DNA of 64,000 bases from Alphaproteobacteria bacterium (GCA_018819265.1 JAHJQI010000077.1:1-64000); one strand, 5' to 3'; positions 1-9,467 are shown, numbered from the stretch's first letter. Notes: a model not told the origin generated them from the letters alone. Program-made: numbers and translations.

Positions 1-80
1 CGCATGATCGCCTGGACTTCCTCCACGGTGGCTTCGTCGGTTTGCGTGCGGCTGCCGCGCAGGCGGCGGATCTTGATCAC
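1..80 (-). CDS. 5' end of an unidentified gene, cut by the window edge
   Basis: A GTG at 80-78 opens a reading frame of 26 complete codons that stays open to the left edge. The GTG overlaps the TGA stop of the upstream ATP-grasp gene as GTGA, the coupling style used throughout this window. The visible residues are basic at first (VIKIRRLRGS) and then acidic. This is too little to assign a family. Co-transcription with the kamA-like gene and two ATP-grasp genes makes it part of the same pathway by inference. An acetyltransferase would fit a beta-lysine pathway, but nothing visible proves that. Confidence 0.5.
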   Translation of the reverse strand, partial: MIKIRRLRGSRTQTDEATVEEVQAIM

Positions 81-1060
81 AGGTCGGTAGCTTTCCACGA
101 ATGCGCGGTCGTGTCGACGATCGCTGCAATGATGTCGTCATATGAAAGACCCGCTTGCGCGGCGGCGGCGGCAAAACCGGCATCGGGGGCGAGGCAGGGG
201 TTGGCGTTGGCCTCGAGGACGAGCACTTCGCCGTCGCGGCTGACGCGAAAATCGACCCGGGCATAACCGGCGAGGCCGAGCGCATGCCAGGAGGCGAGCG
301 ACAGCCTGCGGATTTCGGCGGCAAGATCGGGTTCGGCCGTGTCGAGGCCGAAGCGCCGCGGGGTGGTGTGATAGGATACTGCGGCCGGATCCCATTTCGC
401 CGCAAAGTCGACGATGTGCAGGGCCGCTTCGGGCAGTTCGTCGAAATCGATCTCGGCAATGGGGAGGACAACAAGTCCGTTGCGGGCTTCGATCACGGAT
501 ACGTTGAATTCGCGCCCGTCCACGAAGGCTTCGGCAAAGAAGCGTCCGCCGAACCGGGCTTGGCGGCGCGCTATCTCCGCCTGTGCATCCTCGCCGGCTA
601 CGACCGAGTCCGAATCGATGCCGAGCGACCCGTGCTCGTCGATGGATTTGACGATGACGGTTTCGCCTTGCGGCACGGGTTGCCCCGCCAGCCAGTGGGC
701 CGGTGTGGGAATGGCGTGATCGACAAAACGCGCCTTGCTCGATAGCTTGCCGTTGGAAGCCAGATAGGCCGGCGCGCGGGCGCCGGTGTAGCGGACACCG
801 AGGGATTCAAGCCGATCAACGGCATACTGTGCCCTGGCTGCCTCGCCATCCAGCGCCTCGACCAGATTGAAGACGACATAGGGAGCCCGCTCGACAACGG
901 CGTCCAGGGCCGCGACATCCGCGCCGATGGCTACGACTTCGCTTGCGAAGCCAAGGTCCGTCAACGACCGGGCGATGCTCTCAGCCGCGTCGATGGTATC
1001 CTGCTCGTCGGGGCGGTCGAGTGCGGCCCCGTGGATCACGGGCACATAGCGATTGCTCAT
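77..1060 (-). CDS. ATP-grasp enzyme, D-alanine-D-alanine ligase-like (327 aa)
   Basis: Cytoplasmic ATP-grasp ligase, a family that joins a carboxylate to an amine by way of an acyl phosphate. The C-terminal half holds the typical core: VIVKSIDEHGS (ATP-binding strand and loop), EAFVDGREFNVSV, YARVDFRV and VLEANANPCL, the last giving the Glu and Asn metal ligands. The length is close to Ddl (about 300-360 aa). However, it sits with a lysine aminomutase-like gene and a second ATP-grasp gene, not with mur or fts genes, so it is unlikely to be the housekeeping cell-wall ligase. The ATG at 1060 is 6 bp after the neighbouring stop. The substrate is unknown. A role in joining an amino acid such as beta-lysine is inference from context. 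Confidence 0.85.
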   Translation of the reverse strand: MSNRYVPVIHGAALDRPDEQDTIDAAESIARSLTDLGFASEVVAIGADVAALDAVVERAPYVVFNLVEALDGEAARAQYAVDRLESLGVRYTGARAPAYLASNGKLSSKARFVDHAIPTPAHWLAGQPVPQGETVIVKSIDEHGSLGIDSDSVVAGEDAQAEIARRQARFGGRFFAEAFVDGREFNVSVIEARNGLVVLPIAEIDFDELPEAALHIVDFAAKWDPAAVSYHTTPRRFGLDTAEPDLAAEIRRLSLASWHALGLAGYARVDFRVSRDGEVLVLEANANPCLAPDAGFAAAAAQAGLSYDDIIAAIVDTTAHSWKATDL

Positions 1061-1066
1061 TGCGAC

Positions 1067-2113
1067 TCATGCGACCTCGCGGGCTTGATGAGAGCAGCAC
1101 GAGCAGGAGTAGCCGCCGGAAGCGGCAATTTCGACGGGCAACCCCAACCGGTGCGCCGCCGAAATGAGGATTCCCGCAATCAGACCGTCGTAGCCCAGTC
1201 CCGACAGTGCCGCGATGATCGGCAGGTCCGAGTGACTCGGGTGCAGGCCGGCGATCGGATTGACTTCAAGGAAGTGCGGCACACCCGAGCCATCGGAGCG
1301 GAAGTCGAGGCGGGCGGCATCGCGGCAGTCGAGCGCGCGGTAGGCCTGAAGCGCGGTTGCGGCGGCGCGGCGGGCTTCCTCGTCATCGACCAGGGTGTAG
1401 ACGACGGTTTCCTCGCAGGTTTCCTTGTTCTCGAAGGAATAGACCGGGTCTTCGGCGTCTTCTTTCACGGTGATTTCGGCGACACCGATGACTCGTGCCG
1501 TATCGCCGGTACCGAGAATGCCGACGGTGAATTCGCGGCCCGGCAGATAGGTCTCGGCCAGCGCCGGCTGGTCGAACCTGTCAATCAGCCGGGCTGCCGT
1601 CCGGCGCAGTTCTTCCGGGTTGGTGACGATGGAAGCGGCATCGCAGCCCTTGCCGGTGCCTTCGGCGACCGGCTTGACGAACAACGGGAAGGCAAGAGCG
1701 ATGCGGTCGGCGTCGGCGGCGGAGCGGAGCTGCGCAAACGCCGCCGTCGGGATGCCGTAGCCCATGACGATCTGCTTGGCGACCACCTTGTCGAGGGTGG
1801 CGGCCATGGTGAGCGGATCGGAGAACGCGTAGGGCTGGCCGAACAGTTCGCAGAGGGCTGGAACCTGGGCTTCGCGCGAGCGCCCCCACAGCCCTTCGGC
1901 GATGGAGAAGACGAGATCGAAGCGCTCGCCGGCCCCGAGACGCCGGGCGAGGTTCTGCCCCCGCCCGATTCGCGTGACGGTGTGGCCGAGGCGGAGAAAA
2001 GCCGCCTCGATTTCGTCGATCGTCGCTGTCGAGTCGAACTCGGCGACTTCCAGTTCGGAGAACCCGAGGTCCAGGTACTCGTCGCGCAGGTCGTAGACAA
2101 AGCCGATGTGCAT
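1067..2113 (-). CDS. ATP-grasp enzyme, D-alanine-D-alanine ligase-like (348 aa) with a Cys-rich tail
   Basis: Second ATP-grasp protein of the operon. The visible core includes FPLFVKPVAEGTGKG (ATP-binding loop), AETYLPGREFTVGI, AARLDFRSD and FLEVNPIAGLHPSHSDLP, the last carrying the metal-binding Glu and Asn. The N-terminus (MHIGFVYDLRDEYLDLG) resembles the pre-ATP-grasp domain of peptide or amino-acid ligases. An unusual C-terminal tail ends in a CSCC cluster, which could bind metal or be redox active. It starts 4 bp downstream of the kamA-like stop and ends 6 bp before the next gene, so the three genes form one transcript. Two non-identical ligases side by side suggest two successive condensations, or a heteromeric enzyme. 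Substrates cannot be read from sequence. Confidence 0.85.
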   Translation of the reverse strand: MHIGFVYDLRDEYLDLGFSELEVAEFDSTATIDEIEAAFLRLGHTVTRIGRGQNLARRLGAGERFDLVFSIAEGLWGRSREAQVPALCELFGQPYAFSDPLTMAATLDKVVAKQIVMGYGIPTAAFAQLRSAADADRIALAFPLFVKPVAEGTGKGCDAASIVTNPEELRRTAARLIDRFDQPALAETYLPGREFTVGILGTGDTARVIGVAEITVKEDAEDPVYSFENKETCEETVVYTLVDDEEARRAAATALQAYRALDCRDAARLDFRSDGSGVPHFLEVNPIAGLHPSHSDLPIIAALSGLGYDGLIAGILISAAHRLGLPVEIAASGGYSCSCCSHQAREVA

Positions 2114-2117
2114 GGCC

Positions 2118-3509
2118 TCAGCCCTCCAGCAACGCTGGAGCGGACACAGGCAGGCCGCCCGACTTGTCCGAACCGACCGTCCCGCCCGGATCGCTGTAGC
2201 GGTAGACGCCGCCTTCGAAGTTGCGAAGCAGGAGGTCGTCGCCGTCGCGGCCGACGACGTACTCGGGCAGCAGCGGGATCTTGCCGCCGCCGCCGGGTGC
2301 GTCGATGACGTATTGAGGCACGGCGTAGCCCGTCGTATGGCCGCGCAGGCCCTCGATGATCTCGATGCCCTTGTCGACGGGGGTACGGAACTGCGCCGAA
2401 CCGGTGATCGGATCGCACTGATAGAGGTAGTAGGGCTTGACGCGCCGCATCAGAAGCCCGTGCATCATCGACTTCATCGTTTCGACTTCGTCGTTGATGC
2501 CCTTCAGCAGCACCGTCTGGCTGCCGAGCGGGATACCCGCATCGGCCAGACGGGTGACGGCCTGGGTCATTTCAGGCGTCAGCTCGGAAGGGTGGGTGAC
2601 GTGGATGCTCATCCACAGCGGATGATGCTTCCTGAGTGTGCGGACCAGGGCACGCGTGACACGCATCGGCAGCACGACGGGAACCTTTGTGCCGAGGCGG
2701 ACGAACTCGACGTGCCGGATCGCCCGGAGGCGGCCGAGCAGGTAGTCGAGCTTGTCGTCCGACAGGGTCAGCGGATCGCCGCCCGAGATCAGCACATCGC
2801 GGATCTGCGGGTTGGCCTCGATGTACTGTAGCGCCTTCTCCCACTGCGACTTGGAGAACGAATAGTCGCCGCCGGCCTCTCCGACCATGCGCGAACGCGT
2901 GCAGTAGCGGCAGTAGGTCGAGCAGAACCCCGTCGCCAGGAAGAGGACGCGGTCGGGATAGCGGTGGACGAGGCCGGGGACGGCCGCGTCATGGTCTTCG
3001 CCAAGCGGGTCATCGGCCTCGCCCGGCGTGCGGATATACTCCTGGCCCACCGGGATGTGCGTACGCCGAAGACCGTCGTCCGGGTTCTGGCGGTCGAGAA
3101 GGCTGGCGTAATACGGCGTGATGCCGACCGGAAGCGATCCGTTGTGGCGGATTACGGCATCGCGCTCGTCATCCGACAGGAGGAACATCCGCTCCAGTTC
3201 TGAAAGTGACTTGATGCGCGAACGCAACTGCCAGCGCCAGTCGTTCCAATCGGCAGCGGTGGCGCCTGGAAAAAACTTCTTCTGGAACTGGCGAGCGTCG
3301 GGTCCGACAGGGAACCGCTCGCGGCGTGCTTCCGAAATCTGCACGACCTTGGCCGCCGGCTCCGTCGCATTGACGGCCGGTCCGCGCGGGCTAAGCGCCC
3401 GTTTCAAGATGTCGGCTTTGGTCGGGTTCGTGGACGGGCGAGCCGTCGTGATACTAGGAGGTTCTTCCACCTCTGGAGAGGTGGTCTGCGCGTCGCAGTT
3501 TGTCCGCAT
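2118..3509 (-). CDS. kamA: KamA-family radical SAM aminomutase (lysine 2,3-aminomutase-like, 463 aa)
   Basis: PLP- and S-adenosylmethionine-dependent aminomutase, expected to convert L-lysine to L-beta-lysine. With the ATG at 3509, the radical SAM cluster motif CSTYCRYC gives Cys196, Cys200 and Cys203. DAPGGGGK carries the PLP-binding lysine (about 410) and one substrate-binding Asp (about 403). YQCDP gives the second Asp (about 366). Keeping both acidic residues favours lysine as substrate over glutamate. The first 60 residues are disordered-looking and poorly conserved. A TTG 39 bp upstream would also be in frame, but the ATG has GGAG at a good distance. It is first gene of the operon with two ATP-grasp ligases. 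EpmB, the shorter EF-P-modifying paralogue, is a less likely identity because of the length and the missing epmA. Confidence 0.88.
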   Translation of the reverse strand: MRTNCDAQTTSPEVEEPPSITTARPSTNPTKADILKRALSPRGPAVNATEPAAKVVQISEARRERFPVGPDARQFQKKFFPGATAADWNDWRWQLRSRIKSLSELERMFLLSDDERDAVIRHNGSLPVGITPYYASLLDRQNPDDGLRRTHIPVGQEYIRTPGEADDPLGEDHDAAVPGLVHRYPDRVLFLATGFCSTYCRYCTRSRMVGEAGGDYSFSKSQWEKALQYIEANPQIRDVLISGGDPLTLSDDKLDYLLGRLRAIRHVEFVRLGTKVPVVLPMRVTRALVRTLRKHHPLWMSIHVTHPSELTPEMTQAVTRLADAGIPLGSQTVLLKGINDEVETMKSMMHGLLMRRVKPYYLYQCDPITGSAQFRTPVDKGIEIIEGLRGHTTGYAVPQYVIDAPGGGGKIPLLPEYVVGRDGDDLLLRNFEGGVYRYSDPGGTVGSDKSGGLPVSAPALLEG

Positions 3510-3797
3510 CGGACATTGGCTCCGGTTCTCTGGATCGCGGCATCGCAAGCACGGTCAAGTCGCCTGGTTGCCCTGCATCCCCCCGGACGGACCGTCGCGC
3601 GACCAGCCGCCGTTCCTGACATCCCTAATCCGGGTGCAGTCGCATATGCGATGTCGAGAGTGAATCGCAAGAGGAAATCTTCGAACGGGCCGAAAAAAGT
3701 GTTCGCGATCCCGGGCTGGTATTGGGATTGCTCTATGGTTGAGGGCAAACGGCCTCCGCCCGCCACCGGTGCAGCAAGTCGGGCTTTGCGGGACTCG

Positions 3798-5861
3798 TTA
3801 CGATCCGGCAGCCGGCAAATCACAATCAAGGCGCCAGTAGGCGCCTTCGGGCCGATACTCGATATTCGATCGGCCGGAGACGGCACTTGCGACCAACGTC
3901 TCGATAATCCTTGAGCCGAATCCCTTTCGCGATGGCTGTTCGGTGATCGGCGGACCATCCTTTTCAACCCATTCCAGCGAGAGCTTCTGCGGCGTCGAGC
4001 CGTTAGAGGACAATCGCCATCGCACCGATACGCTACCGCCCGGGACGGACAGTGAACCGTACTTGACCGAATTGGTTGCAAGTTCATGGAGGGCGAGGCC
4101 GATTGCTTCTGCCGCCGACGACTCGAGCAAAACATCCGGTCCCAATACGGTGACCCGTGCACTGTCGTCGCTGATATGGCTCGTTTCGCCGTTATCGCCG
4201 TTCTCGCCGACGAATACCGCAAGCTGGCGATGAACGAGTTCGGTCAGTGAGGCGCCGCGCCAGTCCTGACCTGTCAATAGATCATGCGATATAGAGATCC
4301 CTCGAAGACGCTGGCGGAAATCGGCCAGGAACTCGTCCATGGAGTCCGAACTCCGGGCGGTTTGACTGGCAATAGATTGAATTATCGCCAGTTGATTTTT
4401 TGAGCGGTGCGCAAGCTCGCGCATCAGCAAGTGACGGTGAGCCTCATCCGCCTTGCGCTCGCTGATGTCGTGAATGACCGACGAAATCGCGATGATCCGG
4501 CCGTCCGCCCTGCGGATCGGAGCTGCGTTCACGGAGACGTCGATCAGCTTACCGTCCTTTCTTCGGCGGACCGTTTCCGTACGTATCCATTCACCCTGCA
4601 AGACCTTCGACTTTTGCTCCTCGAAGTCGGCAAGGATGCCGACCGGAACGATCAGGGACTTGGGTTTGCCCACTATTTCTTCAGCGGTATATCCGAAAAG
4701 TTTCTCAGCACCTTCGTTCCAGGTAGCGATGGTGCCGTCGAGATTCATGCTCAAAATGGCGTCACCCGACGAGGCCACGAGGGCCGCGAGACGGGCGTTC
4801 TTGGCCATTGCCGCTTCGAGCGCGGAGCGCACATCGTCAAGTTCGATAATATCGTAGGCGATCTCGTCGACAGGTCGCCCGTCGGCCAGTGCAGCCGCAT
4901 ATCTACTGAGATCACGTACCGGCTCAGAGATCCTCTGTGCCATGACTGACGCCACCATTATCGTCACCGTCAGGATTGCTGCTGCGCCCAATACCGTCAG
5001 TATTACAGCGCGTTGCAAGGGAGCGATGAGTTCAGTCTTCGGAACAGCTACGACTGACGTCCAACCGGTAAGATCTGAGCGATGGTAGGCGTTGAGGACC
5101 TCAACATTCTCCCAGGTCGTGTTTTCGAAGGTGCCCGAATTTTCGCTGCCGCGCGCGGCGGCGACGAGTTCCGGACGCGCCATTTCACCAACAAGCTTCT
5201 CGGGATCGATGCTTCGAGCGACAAATCTACCGCTCTGGTCAACGACCGCCGCCGGCCAATCGGGATCCAAACCGACGTCGAAAAAAAGCCGACTCAGCTG
5301 GCCGACACTAACCTCTGCAGCGAGGCCATAAATGACGCTTTGGCGGTCGTAGACGGGAACCGTTATGACGGCCGTCGCGTCCTCAATGCCTGTACCGTAG
5401 ACCTGCGATATTGAGGTACTTCCGTTGAAGACTCTTTCGATGAACGCGCGTTGGAGCAGAGTCGTGTCTTCGACTGGTTCAGCCTTGGTGCCCGCAACAG
5501 TTTTTCCGTCTTGTGAGAACGCCCAAATTCTTCGCACCCTTGGTTGGGCTACCAGGGTACCGGCCTGATTGGCGAATTTATCAAACTGGTTGCGAATAAG
5601 GTCATCCGAGCTGGACAAGGCTCGCAGCATGCCGATGTGCTCGGCAATATCCTGGTCAGCGGCGGACGAAATGTATGTCGCGGTGTCGAAGCGCTGCAAC
5701 TCGATCAGATCGCGTTTCGCGTTGGCGTAATTCACCGCCACCCAGGCGAAAAGCGCGATCAGCGGGATAAGGATGAGTGTGACAAGAGAAACGATCCGGA
5801 ACCGGATTGTCCGTGGGCGATTCTCAAAGATGCGAGCAAGTGTCGTCAACCCGGTTACCAT
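3798..5861 (-). CDS. Membrane-bound sensor histidine kinase, dCache-like sensor + HAMP + PAS + HWE kinase (687 aa)
   Basis: Layout: TM1 at about 22-44, a roughly 240-residue periplasmic region resembling a dCache sensor, TM2 at about 284-306, a HAMP-like linker to about 355, a PAS domain at about 358-470 (SGDAILSMNLDGTIATWNEG), then a kinase core. The phosphoacceptor is His485 in RELAHRSKNQLA. The downstream ATPase has ALHELATNSVKYG and LEWVEKDGPP, the signature of the HWE/HisKA_2 group common in Rhizobiales. No response regulator lies next to it, so it is an orphan; HWE kinases often signal through stand-alone regulators or general stress pathways. The ligand is unknown. It is transcribed alone: the gap to kamA is 288 bp and the gap to the cytochrome gene is 247 bp. 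Confidence 0.88.
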   Translation of the reverse strand: MVTGLTTLARIFENRPRTIRFRIVSLVTLILIPLIALFAWVAVNYANAKRDLIELQRFDTATYISSAADQDIAEHIGMLRALSSSDDLIRNQFDKFANQAGTLVAQPRVRRIWAFSQDGKTVAGTKAEPVEDTTLLQRAFIERVFNGSTSISQVYGTGIEDATAVITVPVYDRQSVIYGLAAEVSVGQLSRLFFDVGLDPDWPAAVVDQSGRFVARSIDPEKLVGEMARPELVAAARGSENSGTFENTTWENVEVLNAYHRSDLTGWTSVVAVPKTELIAPLQRAVILTVLGAAAILTVTIMVASVMAQRISEPVRDLSRYAAALADGRPVDEIAYDIIELDDVRSALEAAMAKNARLAALVASSGDAILSMNLDGTIATWNEGAEKLFGYTAEEIVGKPKSLIVPVGILADFEEQKSKVLQGEWIRTETVRRRKDGKLIDVSVNAAPIRRADGRIIAISSVIHDISERKADEAHRHLLMRELAHRSKNQLAIIQSIASQTARSSDSMDEFLADFRQRLRGISISHDLLTGQDWRGASLTELVHRQLAVFVGENGDNGETSHISDDSARVTVLGPDVLLESSAAEAIGLALHELATNSVKYGSLSVPGGSVSVRWRLSSNGSTPQKLSLEWVEKDGPPITEQPSRKGFGSRIIETLVASAVSGRSNIEYRPEGAYWRLDCDLPAAGS

Positions 5862-6108
5862 GCGCTGCTGAGTGAGGCTTAGCCACTATACACCATACAC
5901 CCAACTCGCCGCGACAGCATTTCTCTATTCAACTTGTCTTAAGACACGTGCAGGAAAGTATACCCGAGTTGGTCACCACATCGCTTGTTTGTAGCCCTAA
6001 GGTGCCGAAAGCGAGCGGTAATTCGCCATTATGAGGTAGGGCTCGAACAGGGCCACCAGGCTGATGACCTGGCCAGCCCGGGACCGCTGGCAAAGAGCGC
6101 TTCTGCGC

Positions 6109-6615
6109 CTAATGCAGCTGGCGCTTGAGGACAGAAATCATTCTTTCCACTTCGTCTGGCTGCAACCGGCCGTGATTCGTTAGGAATTCCGCGATGTCTC
6201 GGCCGGTATATCGGCCGGTCAGCCTGCCGTCCCGCAGGATCAACTGGTGTCTCGCAAGATCGACGGCACGATCGTGACAGACGCGGCATTTGTCCTGAAA
6301 CAGGCCCCCCGCGTTCAGGATGCTCTCGAAGTGCTCGACGAGAACATTGATCTCCACCGGGGACAGTTTTCCGTGGCCGGAATCGAGGAAGCCGCGCAGT
6401 TCCCGCGAGGATCTGCGCGTCAGCATCATTCCTTGCGAACTGACGAGATAGTCGCCCTCGAAGTCGCCGGCGTGGGGGGTATGGCATCCCCCGCAGCGCT
6501 GCTCAAAAATCTGGTGAGGATCGGGTGCTTGTGCCAGCACCTGTTCGCATGGCGCCGCTGTGATCGCCAAAGCGAGCCAGCCGACGTATAACAGGCGATA
6601 TCTCGACATCCGCAT
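6109..6615 (-). CDS. Periplasmic diheme cytochrome c (168 aa), denitrification-associated
   Basis: Residues 1-30 look like a Sec signal peptide ending in AQA. Two c-type heme motifs follow: CGGCH at 41-45 and CRVCH at 110-114. The expected location is the periplasm, with electron-transfer function. It lies directly behind nirN on the same strand, 70 bp away, and has its own NNR-like box overlapping the nirN stop codon, so it probably responds to NO or low oxygen like the nir genes. It is not one of the classical nir genes (nirM and nirC are monoheme). It could donate electrons to NirS or NirN, or serve the separate nor branch. The family is not recognised beyond cytochrome c. Confidence 0.8.
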   Translation of the reverse strand: MRMSRYRLLYVGWLALAITAAPCEQVLAQAPDPHQIFEQRCGGCHTPHAGDFEGDYLVSSQGMMLTRRSSRELRGFLDSGHGKLSPVEINVLVEHFESILNAGGLFQDKCRVCHDRAVDLARHQLILRDGRLTGRYTGRDIAEFLTNHGRLQPDEVERMISVLKRQLH

Positions 6616-6675
6616 TGTATCTCGATCAACGATTACTGCTGGCGGTCAACATAGAGGATTGCGCAAAGTCCCGGC

Positions 6676-6689
6676 TTGAGCTCAGTCAA
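6676..6689 (-). promoter_or_regulatory. NNR/DNR-like box before the diheme cytochrome gene
   Basis: On the minus strand the site reads TTGACTGAGCTCAA, one mismatch from the Crp/Fnr-family consensus TTGAC-N4-GTCAA. Its centre is 67 bp upstream of the cytochrome ATG, which leaves room for a start site 41.5 bp downstream of the centre, as in class II activation. It overlaps the nirN TGA stop (6686-6688). Function is inferred from match and position only. Confidence 0.5.
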
Positions 6690-8266
6690 TGGCTCGTCCC
6701 CTCCGAAAACGTGATCTTGTTCCAGACGTTGTACTTGCCAGACGGCTTGCGCATCGGCAGGCGGCGCACTTCCTCCAGTGTCGCGGCGTCGTAGACGATG
6801 ACCGCGCCGTCATCCTCCCAGACAGAAACGAGGGCATGGCGGCCGGACCGGTCGAACTCGACATGAGCCGCCGTTGCTCCGGGCACGGGCCGCAGCGTCT
6901 TGACGATCTTCAGGGTCTGCTTGTCGATGACGTGCATTGCATCCTTGTTCTTGCCAAAGAAGACGTCGGCCCAGACATAGGGCGTATTCTCGTGCGAGCG
7001 CAGGAAGAAGCCGGGGCCATCGGTCGGGATGGTCGCGATGAGGGACCAGTCATCGACGGCGATGACGCTGAGCTTGGCTTCCTTCAGATGCGGTGTCGCC
7101 ATGACACGGCGGCCGTTGCGCATCCAGGAGATTCCAGAGCCCAGGTGCGGCATGCCGGGAAGCGGCAATTCGGCGATTTCGCGGCCGACCGTGAGGTTGA
7201 CGACGACGCCCTTGCCGCCGTCACGGGATGCGCCGATCAGATTGCGGTAACCGGGATCGAAGAAGAAGTCGTCGATGGGTTCGCCGACAGCGATGCGTCG
7301 CAGCGCGAACAGCCCCTTCGAAGACCCGAGCGCTTCGACCATGCCTTTCTCGTGGCTGTGCACGTAGCCCTGGTAGACCGGCTCGGCATCGGGGTTGGTT
7401 GCGATTTCCCAGATCTCGGCGACATCCTTCAGCGCCAGCACGAAACTGTCCCGCGTCGGCGCCTGGTAGACCGCTGAAACTCGCGAAGGGACGCCGGACT
7501 TATCTGATACATCGAAGACGCGGGCAACCGAGAGATCCGATGTCGCGATGATCGTCAGCGTGTTGGGGAGATAATTGGCAACCGCCAGCCAGCGGCCGTT
7601 CTTCGAGATGGCTATGTTGCGGGCATTCAACCCGGCGCGGATGCGGCCGACTTCCTGAAGCGACCAGATATCGTATTTCTGCACCCAGCCATCGCGCGAC
7701 ATGATGAAGACGAAGCGGCCGTCGGGCGAGAACTTCGGCCCGCCGTGAACGGCAAACGGCGTGGCGAAGCGGTCGAGACGGTCGAAGGTGTCGCCATCGA
7801 GGATCGAAACGTGATGGTCGCCGGTCTCGACGACCAGGAACAGATTGAGGGGATCGGCCTCGAAGACCGGCTGCAAAGCAGGTTTGTAATCCGCATTGAG
7901 GGTGAGGCTCGCGGCGATATCCACGGTGGTCCAGGCCGGCTTGGTGGAGAGCGGCGTCTTGATGAACTCGGAGAGGGCAGCGATGTCGTGTTCGGAAAGC
8001 TTATCGGCGAACGCCGGCATCTGGGTCGCCGCGCGGCCCTTGGAGATGACGCTCGAGACGGCTGGGCCACGCATCCGGTGCAAGGTTTCTGGAATCAGGG
8101 CCGGGCCGGTGCCGCCGAGCCTGTCGGCGCCATGGCAAGCCGCGCAATGGGTTTCATAAAGCTGCGCGGCACTGGCCGTGGCGTTCCCGGCGTTCGCAGA
8201 GAACGCAGTCACGCACATGAAGGCCGATGCAATGAGACTGCTAAGCGAAGCGGTGCGCGGGATCAT
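6686..8266 (-). CDS. nirN: NirN, cytochrome cd1-like dihydro-heme d1 dehydrogenase (526 aa)
   Basis: Periplasmic paralogue of NirS that performs the last step of heme d1 synthesis, oxidising the propionate side chain of dihydro-d1. It has a signal peptide (residues 1-26), an N-terminal cytochrome c domain with CAACH at 41-45, and a C-terminal eight-bladed propeller of the cd1 type (for example [17 protein letters not shown] and [19 protein letters not shown]). The first propeller blade keeps the His expected to hold the d1 iron. The length matches NirN and is shorter than NirS. Its start overlaps the end of nirJ by 26 bp. It is the last gene of the nirS operon, as in the Paracoccus order. Confidence 0.92.
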   Translation of the reverse strand: MIPRTASLSSLIASAFMCVTAFSANAGNATASAAQLYETHCAACHGADRLGGTGPALIPETLHRMRGPAVSSVISKGRAATQMPAFADKLSEHDIAALSEFIKTPLSTKPAWTTVDIAASLTLNADYKPALQPVFEADPLNLFLVVETGDHHVSILDGDTFDRLDRFATPFAVHGGPKFSPDGRFVFIMSRDGWVQKYDIWSLQEVGRIRAGLNARNIAISKNGRWLAVANYLPNTLTIIATSDLSVARVFDVSDKSGVPSRVSAVYQAPTRDSFVLALKDVAEIWEIATNPDAEPVYQGYVHSHEKGMVEALGSSKGLFALRRIAVGEPIDDFFFDPGYRNLIGASRDGGKGVVVNLTVGREIAELPLPGMPHLGSGISWMRNGRRVMATPHLKEAKLSVIAVDDWSLIATIPTDGPGFFLRSHENTPYVWADVFFGKNKDAMHVIDKQTLKIVKTLRPVPGATAAHVEFDRSGRHALVSVWEDDGAVIVYDAATLEEVRRLPMRKPSGKYNVWNKITFSEGTSH

Positions 8267-9467
8267 GGCTGCGGCCTCGAAATGGTTTCATCTGGAGTCG
8301 GTCGGCTTCGCTTGAGTTGCCTGCCGCCAGGCCGATTTCCGCGTCGCCGAGATAACAGGCCGGATCGGCCTCCCATGGGTCGCCGGTCAGTTGCAGGGCA
8401 CGGATGCGGGTGTTGCCGCCGCAGACTGACTTGTAGGCGCAGGCGCCGCAGCGTCCCTTGAGGGGACGCGGGCGCAGCCGCAGCGCTGCCAGCATCGGAT
8501 CGCCGAGGTCGTGCCAGATCTCGCTGAACGGCCGGTTGCGCACGCTGTCGATGGAATAGTCCGACCAGTAGGTGTCGGGGTGGACGACGCCCTGCGTGTC
8601 GATGTTCGCGACGCCGAGGCCGGAAGAGTTCCCACCCCAGGCTTCAAGGTGCTGGCGCAGTTGCGCGATCGCCTCGGCCGTGAACCGGCTCTGCGCCCAG
8701 CGCAGGAAGGTGACCGCATCGGCATCGTTGTTGCCGGTGACGATCTCGAATGCCTCGCCGTTCGAAGCCGACCGCCATGCGCGCTCGATGAGAAGTTCGA
8801 CCGCCTTACGCGTCACCTGCCATTGCGTGTCGTCGGCGCGGTGCTTGTTGCCGCGGCCCGCGTAGACAAGATGGGACAGGTAGAACTTCTCGACGCCTTC
8901 GTCAGCGGCGAGCGCCAGAAGGTCGGGGAGCTCTCCGGCATTGTCCTTCGTCATCGTGAAGCGCAGGCCGACCTTGATGCCGCGCGCCCTGCACGCACGT
9001 ACTCCGGCAAGCGCCTCGTCGAATGCGCCAGTTGCGCCGCGAAACCAGTCGTTCGTCGCGCCGATGCCATCGAGGCTGATGCCGACGTAGTCGAAACCGA
9101 TCTCGGCGATCTCGTCGGCGATGTGCTCGTTGATCGTCGTGCCGTTGGTGGAAAGCGCGGTGTAGAGGCCATGGGCCTTGGAGCGCCGGGCCAGATCGAG
9201 GGTGTCGGGGCGGCTCAGCGGCTCCCCGCCCGAAAGGATCAGCGCGGGAATGCCGAAGGCCGCGAGATCGTCGAGGACGACGATGGCCTCGCTTGTCGTG
9301 AGTTCTCCAGGGAAGTGGCGGTCGGCGGCGACCGCGTAGCAGTGACGGCACTTGAGATTGCAGCGCCGCGTCAGGTTCCAGATCACAACGGGTCGAACCG
9401 GTCCCTTGCGGCGGCGTACCGGCGTCGGCTCGATGAGCTGGTGCATATAATGCGACAGGCGAAACAT
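8241..9467 (-). CDS. nirJ: NirJ, radical SAM heme d1 biosynthesis protein (408 aa)
   Basis: Radical SAM enzyme that removes the propionate side chains of didecarboxysiroheme and installs the carbonyl groups of heme d1. The N-terminal motif CNLKCRHC gives Cys36, Cys40 and Cys43. A C-terminal SPASM-like segment contributes Cys340, Cys343, Cys349 and Cys371 ([10 protein letters not shown], then ACYL) for an auxiliary cluster. The glycine-rich SAM motif LSGGEPL is present. About 400 aa is normal for NirJ. The ATG is 5 bp downstream of the nirH stop, and the 3' end overlaps nirN, so it is coupled on both sides. It is cytoplasmic. Confidence 0.94.
   Translation of the reverse strand: MFRLSHYMHQLIEPTPVRRRKGPVRPVVIWNLTRRCNLKCRHCYAVAADRHFPGELTTSEAIVVLDDLAAFGIPALILSGGEPLSRPDTLDLARRSKAHGLYTALSTNGTTINEHIADEIAEIGFDYVGISLDGIGATNDWFRGATGAFDEALAGVRACRARGIKVGLRFTMTKDNAGELPDLLALAADEGVEKFYLSHLVYAGRGNKHRADDTQWQVTRKAVELLIERAWRSASNGEAFEIVTGNNDADAVTFLRWAQSRFTAEAIAQLRQHLEAWGGNSSGLGVANIDTQGVVHPDTYWSDYSIDSVRNRPFSEIWHDLGDPMLAALRLRPRPLKGRCGACAYKSVCGGNTRIRALQLTGDPWEADPACYLGDAEIGLAAGNSSEADRLQMKPFRGRSHDPAHRFA

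Noticed and set aside
77..2113. Housekeeping D-Ala-D-Ala ligase (ddl)
   Set aside because: Two paralogues next to a kamA-like gene and no cell-wall genes nearby. Ddl normally lies in the mur-fts cluster in Rhizobiales.
1031..2308. Plus-strand open frame of 425 codons
   Set aside because: Antisense to the second ATP-grasp gene, which has full family motifs. Arg/Gly-rich composition is typical of a shadow frame.
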